Positions 17,952 through 27,356 of a stretch of DNA of 50,062 nt are shown here, one piece after another. The stretch's first letter is position 1; each line of letters opens with the position of its first letter. The notes below the pieces were generated by a model. It was not told the DNA's origin and ran no database searches. It saw nothing but the letters and a program-made list of their open reading frames with translations. This stretch comes from Bacteroidota bacterium. GTDB lineage: Bacteria; Bacteroidota; Bacteroidia; AKYH767-A; OLB10. Position numbers and translations under genes: made by a program. The DNA lies in the NCBI GenBank assembly GCA_018268195.1, contig JAFDWZ010000038.1, positions 16,772-66,833 of the forward strand, given 5' to 3'.

Positions 17952-19013
17952 ATGATGCCATCAAGAACATTTATTTTTCCGTTAACGTTGTTGCTTCTTT
18001 TCAGTTGTAAGTCAAGCGACCAAAAAAAGAATGATGCAGTAGATAATAGAAAACAGCCGATGAAGGTTAACGCCTTCATTTTACATAAAGAAAAATTAGA
18101 AAATATAATACGTAGCACCGGTACGGTCATAGCAGATGAATCAGTTGATTTAAAAGCTGAAATGGCAGGTCGTATTACAGGAATATTTTTTAAAGAAGGA
18201 ACCACCGTGCATAAGGGTGACTTGTTGGTTAAAATATATGATGATGATATAAGAGCACAGATTAAAAAAACAGAAGAGCAGATAAACCTGAATCAATTGC
18301 AATTAAACAGACAGGAGGCAATGTTGAAGATAAATGCCACCAGTCAGCAGGATTATGATGTTGCAAAATCGCAGGTAGAAACTTTGAAAGCTGACTTGCA
18401 AAACTTGCAAGCTACCTTGCAAAAAGCTTCCATAAGAGCCCCTTTTGATGGTGTTATTGGTTTGCGGTATGTGAGTGAAGGCGGATATGTAAATCCTCAG
18501 TCACAGATTGCTTCCTTACAGAGAATGAATACGGTTAAAGTAGATTTTTCGGTTCCTGAAAAATACAGCAACAGTATAAGGACAGGGGATACACTGGTAT
18601 GTACCAACGAAGCTTCGCATCTGACCTTTAAAGCAAAAGTATATGCTATGGATCCTAAAATCACAACCGATACAAGGTCATTGCAACTGAGGGCTATCGC
18701 AGATAATAAAAACGGAAAAATACTTCCCGGAAGCTATGTGAGAGTGGATGTTCAGGCTGCATCAGTGAACACTTTGATGGTGCCTACTGAAACAGTTATT
18801 CCAGTACTTAAAGGTCAAACCGTATTTGCATACAGAAGTGGTAAAGCACAGCAGATTCCTATTAAGACCGGCATCAGAACAGATACCAAATTGGAAGTGC
18901 TTGATGGTTTGAATGATGGCGATACCATCATTACCACAGGAATTATGTTTCTGAGGCCTGATATGAATGTTGAGTTGAAAGAAATTAAAACAGTGACAGG
19001 AGGAATAAAATGA
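17952..19013 (+). CDS. RND efflux periplasmic adaptor lipoprotein (MFP/HlyD family)
   Basis: 353 residues from ATG 17952 (ATG 17955 is equally possible; TTG 17943 is less likely). The signal ends in a lipobox, TLLLLFSC, so the adaptor is lipid-anchored. The biotinyl-lipoyl half motifs are VDLKAEMAGRITGIFFKEGTTVHKGDLLVKI (about 61-91) and ASIRAPFDGVIGLRYVSEGGYVNPQ, flanking a coiled-coil hairpin (about 95-160). The beta-barrel and membrane-proximal domains follow. It links the RND pump to the TolC-type channel. Its TGA overlaps the pump ATG by 4 bases (ATGA), so the pair is coupled. Confidence 0.94.
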   Translation: MMPSRTFIFPLTLLLLFSCKSSDQKKNDAVDNRKQPMKVNAFILHKEKLENIIRSTGTVIADESVDLKAEMAGRITGIFFKEGTTVHKGDLLVKIYDDDIRAQIKKTEEQINLNQLQLNRQEAMLKINATSQQDYDVAKSQVETLKADLQNLQATLQKASIRAPFDGVIGLRYVSEGGYVNPQSQIASLQRMNTVKVDFSVPEKYSNSIRTGDTLVCTNEASHLTFKAKVYAMDPKITTDTRSLQLRAIADNKNGKILPGSYVRVDVQAASVNTLMVPTETVIPVLKGQTVFAYRSGKAQQIPIKTGIRTDTKLEVLDGLNDGDTIITTGIMFLRPDMNVELKEIKTVTGGIK

Positions 19014-22000
19014 ATATTTCTTCCGTAAGTATTAACAGACCGGTGCTTGCCATAGTGATGAGTTTGCTCATCATGATATTTGGTATTATTGGCTTTAATT
19101 ATCTTGGGGTTCGTGAGTTTCCTTCTATTGACCCACCCATCATTTCAGTACGCACCAGTTATGCAGGAGCCAATGCTGATGTAATAAAATCACAGATAAC
19201 AGAGCCACTTGAAAAAGCAATTAACGGCATTGCCGGTATCAGAAATATTTCAAGTACTAGTGCACAGGGCATAAGCAACATCACTGTTGAATTTAATCTT
19301 GATGCCGATTTGGAAGCAGCCGCCAATGATGTGAGAGATAAAGTATCTCAGGCACTGCGTCAGCTGCCACAGGATATTGATGCTCCACCTGTGGTGAGTA
19401 AGGCAGATGCAAACTCTGATGCAATCATTTCGCTTACCATTCAAAGTGATACTAAAAATCAACTTCAAGTAAGTGATTTCGCAGAAAACGTAATTGCTGA
19501 AAGGCTTCAAACAATTCCCGGAGTAAGTTCGGTTCAGATTTGGGGGCAGAAAAAATATGCCATGCGAATATGGATGGATCCGGCTCGCCTGGCGGCATTC
19601 CGTTTAACGCCATTGGATGTACTCAATGCCTTGAATAATGAAAATGTGGAATTACCTGCAGGTAAACTGGCAGGTAATAAAACGGAGCTTATCGTAAACA
19701 CTTACGGAAAATTAAAAGACCCTGAGCAATTCAATAATCTGGTTATTACCAATACCGGAACGCAGCTTGTAAAGTTGTCCGATATAGGGTATGCCGAGTT
19801 AGGTCCCGAAAACGAAGAAACCATTCTCAAAGAATCAGGTGTGCCTATGGTGGCAGTGGCACTGGTGCCACAACCGGGAAGTAACTATCTGGATATTGCA
19901 AGAGAATTTTATAAGCGCCTCGACCTTATAAAACGTGATATTTCCTCGGATTACAAATTAAATATTGCATTGGATAATACACGCTTCGTGCAGCAATCTG
20001 TTACCGAAGTTAAGGAAACAATTTTTATAGCCATTGCATTAGTAATACTCATTATTTATTTGTTTTTCCGTGACTGGATTATCGCTCTCCGCCCTCTGAT
20101 AGATATTCCTGTGTCGCTTATCGGAGCATTTTTTATCATGTATCTCACCGGATTCAGTATTAACGTGCTTACACTTCTTGCTATAGTTCTGGCAACAGGT
20201 CTTGTGGTGGATGATGGAATTGTGGTCACAGAAAATATCTATAAAAAAGTGGAAGCAGGAATGGACCCTACCAAGGCTGCTCATGAAGGTTCTAAAGAAA
20301 TATTTTTTGCAATTGTTTCTACTTCCATAACTCTTGCAGCAGTATTTCTTCCAATTATATTTCTACAAGGATTTGTAGGACGATTGTTTCGCGAATTTGG
20401 TGTCGTCATAGCAGGGGCTGTAATTATTTCTGCGTTTGTATCGCTCACGCTTACTCCAATGCTGAATGCCAAAATGCTTCGCAAAGGACAAAAACATAGC
20501 AAATTTTATCTGCGTACCGAACCTTTTTTTGAATGGATGAACAACAGCTACAGAAATCTGCTTACACGATTTATGAAACGCAGGTCTTTGGCTTTCGTAA
20601 TCATTCTTCTTTCAGGTGTTTTGATTTTTGTGGTTGGAAGAAGTTTGCAAAGTGAACTTGCCCCACTTGATGACAGAAGTTTTTTGCGACTGGCAATTAC
20701 AGCACCTGAAGGAGCATCGTATGAATATACCGATGCGTATATGACCCAACTGTCTAATTTTATTAGCGACTCTATTCCCGAAAAAAAAGTGTTGCTGACG
20801 GTAACTGCTCCAAGCTTTTCAGGAAGTGGTGCAGTAAATACGGGCTTTGCACGACTTACATTAAAAGACCCTGACCAACGCCATCGTTCACAACAGATGA
20901 TTGCAGATTATCTCAGCAGTAAGGTTCGGAATTTTCAGCAGGCTAAAACATTTGTTTTGCAACAGCAAACTATTTCTGCCGGTGGGGGAGGAGCAGCATC
21001 ATCTTTTCCGGTTCAATTTGTATTGGAGACACAGGATTTTGATAAACTCAGAGAAGCAGTACCACGCTTTATGGAAGAAGCTCAGAAGAGCAAGGTTTTT
21101 CAGGGGGTGGATGTAAATCTGAAATTCAACAAACCTGAGTTAGATGTAGAGATAGACCGCGAAAAAGCAAAGAGCCTCGGACTCTCAATCAAAGATATTG
21201 CTCAAACGATGCAACTCGCCTTTAGCGGACAGCGATTTTCTTATTTTGAAATGTATGGCAAACAATATCAGGTAATCGCTCAGTTTAACAGAGAAAACCG
21301 TGATGAACCTCTGGACCTGAAATCGTTATTTGTGCGAAATGACAAAGGTGAATTGATACAATTAGACAATGTAGTGAGTGTTGTTGAAAAAAGCAGCCCG
21401 CCACAGTTGTATAGTTTTAACCGCTATGAGTCAGCCACCATTTCGGCAGGACTTGCACCGGGAAAAACTGTTGGCGATGGAGTTAATGAGATGAACAGAA
21501 TTGCAAACAGTGTATTGGACGATAGTTTCACAACAGACCTCAGCGGAGCGTCAAGAGATTATGCTGAAAGTGGTTCAAATATTTTATTTGCATTCGGACT
21601 TGCACTGATATTAATTTACCTCATTCTAGCGGCTCAGTTCGAAAGCTTTGTAGATCCATTTGTGATTATGATTACTGTTCCGCTGGCACTTGCAGGAGCG
21701 GTATTATCACTCTGGATATTTGGTAAAACATTGAATATTTTCAGTGAAATCGGTATCATCATGCTCATCGGTCTGGTTACTAAAAATGGTATTCTGATAG
21801 TGGAATTTGCCAATCAGAAACGTGAACAGGGAATGGCAATGCTCGAAGCTACCATCGAAGCATCGGTATCACGTTTCCGTCCTATTCTTATGACAAGCCT
21901 TGCAACCATGCTCGGTGCTTTGCCTATAGCTCTTGCAATTGGTGCTGGTGCCAAAAGCCGTGTGTCAATGGGTATTGTTGTGATTGGTGGTTTGTTGTTT

Positions 22001-22078
22001 TCACTTGTGCTGACATTGTTTGTCATTCCTGCCATGTATTCATTAATGTCACGTAAAAGGAAGATTGCTCATGACTAA
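19010..22078 (+). CDS. RND (HAE1) multidrug efflux pump, AcrB/MexF type
   Basis: 1022 residues, the size usual for HAE1 pumps. It begins NISSVSINRPVLAIVMSLLI, with transmembrane helix 1, and has REFPSIDPPIISVRTSYAGA. The proton relay is present: the Asp pair in LATGLVVDDGIVVTEN (about residue 400) and the Lys in LIGLVTKNGILIVEFANQ (about 930). The two large periplasmic loops are full length and 12 membrane helices can be traced. The pump exports drugs, dyes or lipophilic compounds in exchange for protons. The substrate cannot be deduced. It overlaps the adaptor (4 bases) and the TolC gene (8 bases). Confidence 0.96.
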   Translation: MNISSVSINRPVLAIVMSLLIMIFGIIGFNYLGVREFPSIDPPIISVRTSYAGANADVIKSQITEPLEKAINGIAGIRNISSTSAQGISNITVEFNLDADLEAAANDVRDKVSQALRQLPQDIDAPPVVSKADANSDAIISLTIQSDTKNQLQVSDFAENVIAERLQTIPGVSSVQIWGQKKYAMRIWMDPARLAAFRLTPLDVLNALNNENVELPAGKLAGNKTELIVNTYGKLKDPEQFNNLVITNTGTQLVKLSDIGYAELGPENEETILKESGVPMVAVALVPQPGSNYLDIAREFYKRLDLIKRDISSDYKLNIALDNTRFVQQSVTEVKETIFIAIALVILIIYLFFRDWIIALRPLIDIPVSLIGAFFIMYLTGFSINVLTLLAIVLATGLVVDDGIVVTENIYKKVEAGMDPTKAAHEGSKEIFFAIVSTSITLAAVFLPIIFLQGFVGRLFREFGVVIAGAVIISAFVSLTLTPMLNAKMLRKGQKHSKFYLRTEPFFEWMNNSYRNLLTRFMKRRSLAFVIILLSGVLIFVVGRSLQSELAPLDDRSFLRLAITAPEGASYEYTDAYMTQLSNFISDSIPEKKVLLTVTAPSFSGSGAVNTGFARLTLKDPDQRHRSQQMIADYLSSKVRNFQQAKTFVLQQQTISAGGGGAASSFPVQFVLETQDFDKLREAVPRFMEEAQKSKVFQGVDVNLKFNKPELDVEIDREKAKSLGLSIKDIAQTMQLAFSGQRFSYFEMYGKQYQVIAQFNRENRDEPLDLKSLFVRNDKGELIQLDNVVSVVEKSSPPQLYSFNRYESATISAGLAPGKTVGDGVNEMNRIANSVLDDSFTTDLSGASRDYAESGSNILFAFGLALILIYLILAAQFESFVDPFVIMITVPLALAGAVLSLWIFGKTLNIFSEIGIIMLIGLVTKNGILIVEFANQKREQGMAMLEATIEASVSRFRPILMTSLATMLGALPIALAIGAGAKSRVSMGIVVIGGLLFSLVLTLFVIPAMYSLMSRKRKIAHD

Positions 22079-23375
22079 ATATTTCTTAATTCTTATTTCG
22101 GGGTTACTCATATCGGTAAAGACTTATGCACAAACTAACATCAGTCTTCAAAAGGCTATTGAAACGGCAATAAGTAATAATTACGATATCAGAATTGTAC
22201 GTAATGAACAGCAAATATTATCGCAGACGGCCACAGCAGGTAATGCAGGTATGCTTCCCAAAGTTGACCTCGGCCTCACACAATCTAACAGCCTTACCGA
22301 TTCCAAACAAAAATTTTCAACCGGTGCCGAATCTGATAAAACCGGAGCTGCAGCTCATAACCTGAATGCCTATGCACAATTAAACTGGACAGTTTTTGAT
22401 GGATTTAAAATGTTTGCTACCTATAACAAACTGAAGGAAATTGAAGCAGCCGGTGAGTCAACTGTGCGAATGCAGATAGAGCAAACCACCTCGCAAGTGA
22501 TTGCAGCTTATTATAATATTGTTAAGCAAAAAGCTTTACTAACGGCAATTGACAGCTCCTTAAAAATTTCGCAAACAAAAGAAGAAGTGGCACGAGCTAA
22601 ATTTCAAACAGGAATATATTCTAAAGTGGAGTGGCTGCAGGCACAGGTTGATTTGAATGAAGGGCGTGCAAATTATAAAAGGCAATTGGTTGCCATAGAT
22701 AATGCCAAGGTGGCTTTAAACAAACTGCTGGCACAGGACGTAACTACCGATATTGATGTGCTTGATAATTTCAGTTTCGGAGAGGCAGGCGAGTATAACC
22801 AACTGCTGAGTAAACTTACTACCTCCAATTCGGAGTTGGTACGTGCAGACCGATATACAAAAATTGCAGGATTAACAGTGAAAGAATATCAGTCGTTGCG
22901 CTACCCTGTGATTGGTTTAAACGGCAGCTATTCCCTGACTAATTCAAATTCACAGTCTGGCCTAATCCTTGAGAGCAGAAGCAAGGGTATTAATTACGGT
23001 TTTACGGTTACTTATAATTTGTTTAACGGATTCAATACATCGCATGCAATAAAAAATGCCAGACTGGATTACGAAAACAGTAAAATATCTTTTGACCAAC
23101 TGAAAAATTCCATTGAAGGCGACCTGCTCATATCTTGGAAAAATTTCAAAAGTTTGCTGGAAATAGCACAAATGGAAGAACAGAACAGTGATATGGCCAG
23201 CGAAACAGTAAGACTTGCATTGGACCGTTATCGCAACGGAACCATTAGCGAACTGCAGTTGAAAGATATTCAGCAAAGCTATCTGCTGTCGCAATCCAAT
23301 TACATCAGCGCTGCTTATGATGCCAAAATTGCAGAGACCTCACTCTTACAAATCAGTGGCAATCTGATTAAATAA
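22071..23375 (+). CDS. TolC family outer-membrane efflux protein
   Basis: 434 residues from ATG 22071, which overlaps the pump stop by 8 bases; an upstream TTG at 22065 is rejected. The signal peptide ends TYAQ. Two repeats of the TolC fold can be seen: ISLQKAIETAISNNYDIRIVRNE at the start and the second half with YDAKIAETSLLQISGNL at the end, each with coiled-coil helices and strand pairs such as YAQLNWTVFDGFKM and GFTVTYNLFNGFNTSH. It forms the outer-membrane tunnel of the tripartite pump. Confidence 0.94.
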   Translation: MTKYFLILISGLLISVKTYAQTNISLQKAIETAISNNYDIRIVRNEQQILSQTATAGNAGMLPKVDLGLTQSNSLTDSKQKFSTGAESDKTGAAAHNLNAYAQLNWTVFDGFKMFATYNKLKEIEAAGESTVRMQIEQTTSQVIAAYYNIVKQKALLTAIDSSLKISQTKEEVARAKFQTGIYSKVEWLQAQVDLNEGRANYKRQLVAIDNAKVALNKLLAQDVTTDIDVLDNFSFGEAGEYNQLLSKLTTSNSELVRADRYTKIAGLTVKEYQSLRYPVIGLNGSYSLTNSNSQSGLILESRSKGINYGFTVTYNLFNGFNTSHAIKNARLDYENSKISFDQLKNSIEGDLLISWKNFKSLLEIAQMEEQNSDMASETVRLALDRYRNGTISELQLKDIQQSYLLSQSNYISAAYDAKIAETSLLQISGNLIK

Positions 23376-23399
23376 CACCTGCACCGTAAAATTTTCTGC

Positions 23400-24560
23400 T
23401 CAGGATTTGGATCGGGTTGATTCAAGTATCCTTTTCAAATAAAATAATCCTGTTATTGCTGAGAATACCGATGCCAGAATGATGGCTATCTTGGATGCAT
23501 CAAGCAAACTTTCTTCTTTAAAAGACAGAGAAGCGATGAAAATAGACATTGTAAAACCAATACCTGCAGTCATGCCTGCACCAAGCAGCATTTTAAAAGA
23601 AATTTTATTCGGGAGCGAACACCATTTTAGTTTCACCGCAAACCATGACGCAAAGGTTATACCTAACGGTTTTCCGATAAAAAGTCCTGCCATTACTCCC
23701 AGTCCCACGGTGGAGAATAACCCTGAAATACTTTCAGAAGAAAGAGCTATAGCAGTGTTTGCAAGTGCAAATACCGGAAGAATAAAATAGTTTACCGAAG
23801 GTTGAAGAGCGTGTTCATAGGAGTTTAGTTTTTTAACCGGAATAGTAAGAGCAATAAGCACACCGGCTATAGTAGCATGCACTCCGGATTGTAGGATGAA
23901 ATACCAGACTACTATACCGGATAAAATCCACAGAAAAATATTAAAGAATCCTTTCCTTTCCAGAATAAATAATAGCGCAATAATGATGAGTGCCGAAAGA
24001 AGAAAGTTGATATGAAAATGTTCGGCATCAGTATAAAACAAAGCGATAATGATAATAGCACCCAGGTCATCAATAATTGCCAGTGCAGTTAAAAATATCT
24101 TCAATCCAAAAGGAACTTTATTGCCGAGTAATGATAAAACACCAAGTGAAAAAGCAATATCGGTGGCCGTAGGAATAGCCCAGCCGTGAAGCAAGTGAGT
24201 GTCGTTTATATTACATGCTGCATAAATAAATCCGGGAACCAGCATTCCGCCTAAAGCAGCCATCACCGGCAACATGGCTTTTTGTACACCTGCAAGTTCA
24301 CCTGAAATAACTTCTCTTTTAATTTCCATACCCACCAATAGGAAGAAGATCACCATCAGACCATCATTTATAAAATGCCCTACAGAAAATTCCCAATGCA
24401 AAACCGACAGTTCCTTTTTCCAGAATTGAGCGTAAGGTTCAGTTATTTCAAGGTTGCTGAAAAGCAACGAAAGGAAAGTAGAAAGTATGAGCAAAAGACC
24501 TGCTAATTTTCCCTGTTCAGCAAGTGTACGGATAGGATGAATTAAACGTCTTTTAATCAA
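23400..24560 (-). CDS. nhaA: Na+/H+ antiporter NhaA
   Basis: 386 residues, against 388 in E. coli. Diagnostic segments are present: HFINDGLMVIFFLLVGMEIKRE (about 62-83), HGWAIPTATDIAFSLGVLSLLG (about 125-146) and the ion-binding Asp pair in LTALAIIDDLGAIIIIALFY (about 158-177). About twelve hydrophobic helices are evident. It swaps external protons for internal sodium at alkaline pH. The 3' end faces the tolC gene with a 24-base gap and no hairpin, so transcripts may overlap. Confidence 0.97.
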   Translation of the reverse strand: MIKRRLIHPIRTLAEQGKLAGLLLILSTFLSLLFSNLEITEPYAQFWKKELSVLHWEFSVGHFINDGLMVIFFLLVGMEIKREVISGELAGVQKAMLPVMAALGGMLVPGFIYAACNINDTHLLHGWAIPTATDIAFSLGVLSLLGNKVPFGLKIFLTALAIIDDLGAIIIIALFYTDAEHFHINFLLSALIIIALLFILERKGFFNIFLWILSGIVVWYFILQSGVHATIAGVLIALTIPVKKLNSYEHALQPSVNYFILPVFALANTAIALSSESISGLFSTVGLGVMAGLFIGKPLGITFASWFAVKLKWCSLPNKISFKMLLGAGMTAGIGFTMSIFIASLSFKEESLLDASKIAIILASVFSAITGLFYLKRILESTRSKS

Positions 24561-24612
24561 AACGGATGAATATTATTTAAGAAGATTACTTTTTATAAAA
24601 AAATATAGTTGT

Positions 24613-24620
24613 CAAATTTA
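24613..24620 (-). promoter_or_regulatory. Candidate Bacteroidota -7 box for nhaA
   Basis: On the minus strand TAAATTTG matches TAnnTTTG and ends 52 bases before the nhaA ATG at 24560. No clear -33 element. Confidence 0.4.
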
Positions 24621-24669
24621 CGTATAAGATTTCATTGACATATTTTAAGGTATTTTTACCCGATAAATT

Positions 24670-26163
24670 ATGTGGAGAATAGCTGTAATCTTTTTACTTC
24701 TCAATGTAGCATTGCCGGAAACGAAAGCCGGCACCACATCCAATTTTGAATTTAATGAACGATGTAAAGCAGCGTATAAAAACATTTGTGAGCTAAAATT
24801 TCAATCGGCTACAGCACTCATCCAAACCGAATTGCAGGAACATCCGGATAATCTTGTCCCTGAATATCTGCAGCATTATATCTTGTTTTTAAAAGCATTT
24901 ATAGGGGAGGAAGTGGATGATTTTAAAAATCTCAAAAACAATTTCGACAGAGTAAATCTGTTGTTTCGCAATGCATCTGATAAGTCGCCTTATAAGAATT
25001 ATCTACTGGCAGAAATCAACCTGATGACTGCTTTCAATAAGGTTAAATTTAAGGAGTATGTAAGCGCAGCTCTGGAGGTTAGACGAGCCTTTAAATTGTT
25101 AGAACAAAATAATAACGATTATCCTGATTTCAATCTGAATAAGAAGTGTCTGGGCTTATTACATGCATTCATAGGGGCAGTCCCTGAAAATTATCAATGG
25201 CTGGTACGGATAGCAGGAATGAACGGAAGCATACAAGTAGGCCTCAATGAGTTAGAGAGTATATATCAAAGTAGTACTTTAATCAATTCGGAGTTTAATT
25301 TTATGCATCGCGAAATAGGTTTCATCTATTTATTTTCTCGTCAGCAGTTGCAACCCGATATGAAAAGGTCCATCAGATTGCTGGAAGAAATGAATATCAC
25401 TGATAATCCATTGGAGATATTCTTTGCAAGCAACCTATATTACATTGCCGGAATGAAATTGAAATTAGCCGAATTGTTACATAATTATATCCAACCAAGT
25501 AATACGTATCCAATCAGATACATCTATTTCCTTAAAGGATTGTCGCAAATGGCTGAGCAGGATAGTATGGCTTTCTCAAATTTCAATTATTATGTTAAAT
25601 TGTATAAGGGAAATAGCTTTGTAAAGGCTGCATACCAGAAAATGGCATGGATCAAACTTATTGATGGCGATACTATGGCATATAGAAAATTTATGGAGTT
25701 GCTGACTACAAAAGGCAATGATTTTACTGATGAAGATAAGCAAGCAGCCAAGGAGGCCAAAGAGAAAATATTGCCGAATGTATTCTTATTAAAGTCTCGT
25801 ATATTGTTTGATGGAGCATCTTATGATGCAGCATTGGAATTATTGGCCGATAAACACAAAATCAATCTGCCGACAACTCAGGATAAACTGGAATATGTAT
25901 ATCGCTTGGCAAGGGTGTATGATAAACTGAATTTAAAAGATCAGGCTATACAGAATTATAAACTGAGCATAAAAAATGGGGCAAATCTCAAATACTATTT
26001 TGCGGCAGCATCAGCAGTTTTTCTGGGGCAGTTGTACGAAGAGGAGCATAATATTCCTGAAGCCGAAAAATATTTTATGCTGGCATTGCAAATGAGGGAT
26101 CACGATTACCAGAACAGTTTAGACCAAAAGGCCAAGGCCGGACTTAACAGAATTGGGCGCTAA
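24670..26163 (+). CDS. Exported tetratricopeptide-repeat-like protein
   Basis: 497 residues with a short signal peptide (MWRIAVIFLLLNVALPETKAG). The rest is helical. The last third shows repeats of TPR spacing, for example LEYVYRLARVYDKLNLKDQAIQNYKLSIKNG (about 416-446) followed by AAASAVFLGQLYEEEHNIPEAEKYFMLALQM (about 451-481). The middle (FIGAVPENYQWLVRIAGMNGSIQVGLNELE, about 172-201) resembles the texture of Iml2/TTC39-like families, but that link is not secure. The role is probably a periplasmic protein scaffold. It has no operon partners. Confidence 0.85.
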   Translation: MWRIAVIFLLLNVALPETKAGTTSNFEFNERCKAAYKNICELKFQSATALIQTELQEHPDNLVPEYLQHYILFLKAFIGEEVDDFKNLKNNFDRVNLLFRNASDKSPYKNYLLAEINLMTAFNKVKFKEYVSAALEVRRAFKLLEQNNNDYPDFNLNKKCLGLLHAFIGAVPENYQWLVRIAGMNGSIQVGLNELESIYQSSTLINSEFNFMHREIGFIYLFSRQQLQPDMKRSIRLLEEMNITDNPLEIFFASNLYYIAGMKLKLAELLHNYIQPSNTYPIRYIYFLKGLSQMAEQDSMAFSNFNYYVKLYKGNSFVKAAYQKMAWIKLIDGDTMAYRKFMELLTTKGNDFTDEDKQAAKEAKEKILPNVFLLKSRILFDGASYDAALELLADKHKINLPTTQDKLEYVYRLARVYDKLNLKDQAIQNYKLSIKNGANLKYYFAAASAVFLGQLYEEEHNIPEAEKYFMLALQMRDHDYQNSLDQKAKAGLNRIGR

Positions 26164-26170
26164 GCCTGTT

Positions 26171-26195
26171 TATCAGAAATTCTATTTAATATAAT
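26171..26195 (+). repeat. 25-base imperfect direct repeat, copy 1
   Basis: The core CAGAAATTCTATTTAATATA is matched at 27207-27231 with three mismatches in 25 bases. The two copies flank the DUF4468 gene and its terminator. Confidence 0.55.
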
Positions 26196-26358
26196 GGACT
26201 AAGAGTATTTATTTTAATACTATTTCAAATAGAGCAGTATAAGGAAGGAACGTCTTCGATGGGGTCAAAAAAGGTAAATAATGGTGGAAGTTGTTTCATG
26301 AAGTGAAGCACTGCAACGTAATGAGCAGGAATGAACGAACCTTTTATTGCATAATACC

Positions 26359-26383
26359 AAAAAAAGACCGGCAGTTGCCGGTC
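26359..26383 (-). terminator. Rho-independent terminator for the DUF4468 gene
   Basis: A 7 bp GC-rich stem (GACCGGC/GCCGGTC, 26366-26372 with 26377-26383) with a 4-base loop is followed, on the minus strand, by seven T. It lies about 100 bases after the DUF4468 stop codon. Confidence 0.8.
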
Positions 26384-26486
26384 CTGTTCTTTCTTGTGCT
26401 TATGGTCAACATTGCTGCTGCTTTTCGAGGGGGGTAAAGATATAAGTGTATGTAGCCACCCATTGCGCATGATATTTTATGAAATG

Positions 26487-27038
26487 TTACCAGTCAGATG
26501 CCTCTGTGGTTGCAAGAATTTCTTTTTTCATGTTATCCATTAATTTAATGATTTTAGGGTTGAGGCTCTGTAGGAATTTCTTTCTGTTGTTTTTCCTTAT
26601 CGCGCACCATTCTTCTAACGGATAACTCTTAAAAGCTTCTCCACATGAGGTGCACGTTGCAGGGCAGGAGATACTGAATGAGGATATCGTAACCTTATAT
26701 TTTCCGTCTTTAACATAGAAGTGTGTAGCCGGAATTAGGTCAACATCACATATCGTCATCGGGAATCCCTGGTCGTATTGCATGGGGATAAGGAATTTAA
26801 AAATAATTTCACCTGCTTCCTTATTCTCATAGTCAATGGTTGATTTACTCTTCCTAATGTTCAAGCTTGCCCATTTTTTAATGCGTTCATAGAGTAAGTC
26901 CTTGGTTAATCCCGGAACTTCGGTAATGCTTTCGTAATAAACCATTCCGTCTTTCGCAGGAACGGTTTCCATAAATAAGCCTTGTGCGGTAAGGGTCTTT
27001 GATGCAACCATCAGTATCAATAATAATAAGTACTTCAT
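26487..27038 (-). CDS. DUF4468 (TBP-like fold) exported protein
   Basis: 183 residues from the ATG at 27038, where MKYLLLLILMVASKTLTAQ gives a normal signal peptide; a longer frame to 27146 lacks one at its start. The body has the DUF4468 pattern: DGMVYYESITEVPGLTKDLLYERIKKWASLNI, then a GEIIFKFLIPM strand, a strand pair around YKVTISSFSI, and Cys in CPATCTSCGE. The domain has a TBP-like fold and no known function; it is common in exported Bacteroidota proteins. No clear operon partner. Confidence 0.82.
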   Translation of the reverse strand: MKYLLLLILMVASKTLTAQGLFMETVPAKDGMVYYESITEVPGLTKDLLYERIKKWASLNIRKSKSTIDYENKEAGEIIFKFLIPMQYDQGFPMTICDVDLIPATHFYVKDGKYKVTISSFSISCPATCTSCGEAFKSYPLEEWCAIRKNNRKKFLQSLNPKIIKLMDNMKKEILATTEASDW

Positions 27039-27206
27039 AACATCTGATTTTATAGTTATTAAAGATAATATTGAATAAAAGTATAAATTAAAGAAATGTA
27101 AATCAATAGGACAATTTAGATTGACGGCTGGATTAAGAAGCTTCAATCAGATGTAAATGCAAGGCGTGAGTTTGATTTGCATTTCTGCTGTTGACTCAGG
27201 AAGGCG

Positions 27207-27231
27207 TTTCAGAAATGCTATTTAACATAAT
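27207..27231 (+). repeat. 25-base imperfect direct repeat, copy 2
   Basis: TTTCAGAAATGCTATTTAAC plus CATAAT-like tail, same orientation as 26171-26195 with 22 of 25 bases identical. Confidence 0.55.
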
Positions 27232-27309
27232 ATTAATTATAAGCCTGAAAGGTCGAAATCCGGCAGACAGTCAATAAGTTGTGGAATACAATAATAGCTA
27301 CCGGAATGA

Positions 27310-27317
27310 TAAATTTG
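27310..27317 (+). promoter_or_regulatory. Candidate Bacteroidota -7 box for the DUF1697/HMA-AraC genes
   Basis: TAAATTTG matches TAnnTTTG, 39 bases before the DUF1697 ATG at 27357. No -33 TTTG at the right spacing. Confidence 0.45.
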
Positions 27318-27356
27318 GGTCCTTTTATGAATCTAATATTTTAAAATAAATTACGT

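Larger units (their letters stand above)
26164..26486. other. Gene-free stretch with a minus-strand terminator and one repeat copy
   Basis: About 320 bases hold no credible gene. There is a copy of a 25-base repeat (26171-26195), a minus-strand Rho-independent terminator (26359-26383) and an 81-codon open frame on the minus strand (26225-26470) that runs through that terminator and is treated as spurious. Confidence 0.6.
27039..27356. other. Gene-free stretch with repeat copy 2 and a promoter
   Basis: About 318 bases between divergent genes. It has the second copy of the 25-base repeat (27207-27231) and a -7 box for the DUF1697 gene (27310-27317). I see no further gene or RNA. Confidence 0.6.

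Noticed and set aside
26225..26470. 81-codon minus-strand gene
   Set aside because: It runs through a Rho-independent terminator hairpin with a seven-T tract, so it is unlikely to be a real coding sequence.
27039..27146. 36-residue extension of the DUF4468 protein
   Set aside because: The natural signal peptide begins at ATG 27038; the extension is AT-rich and has no family similarity.
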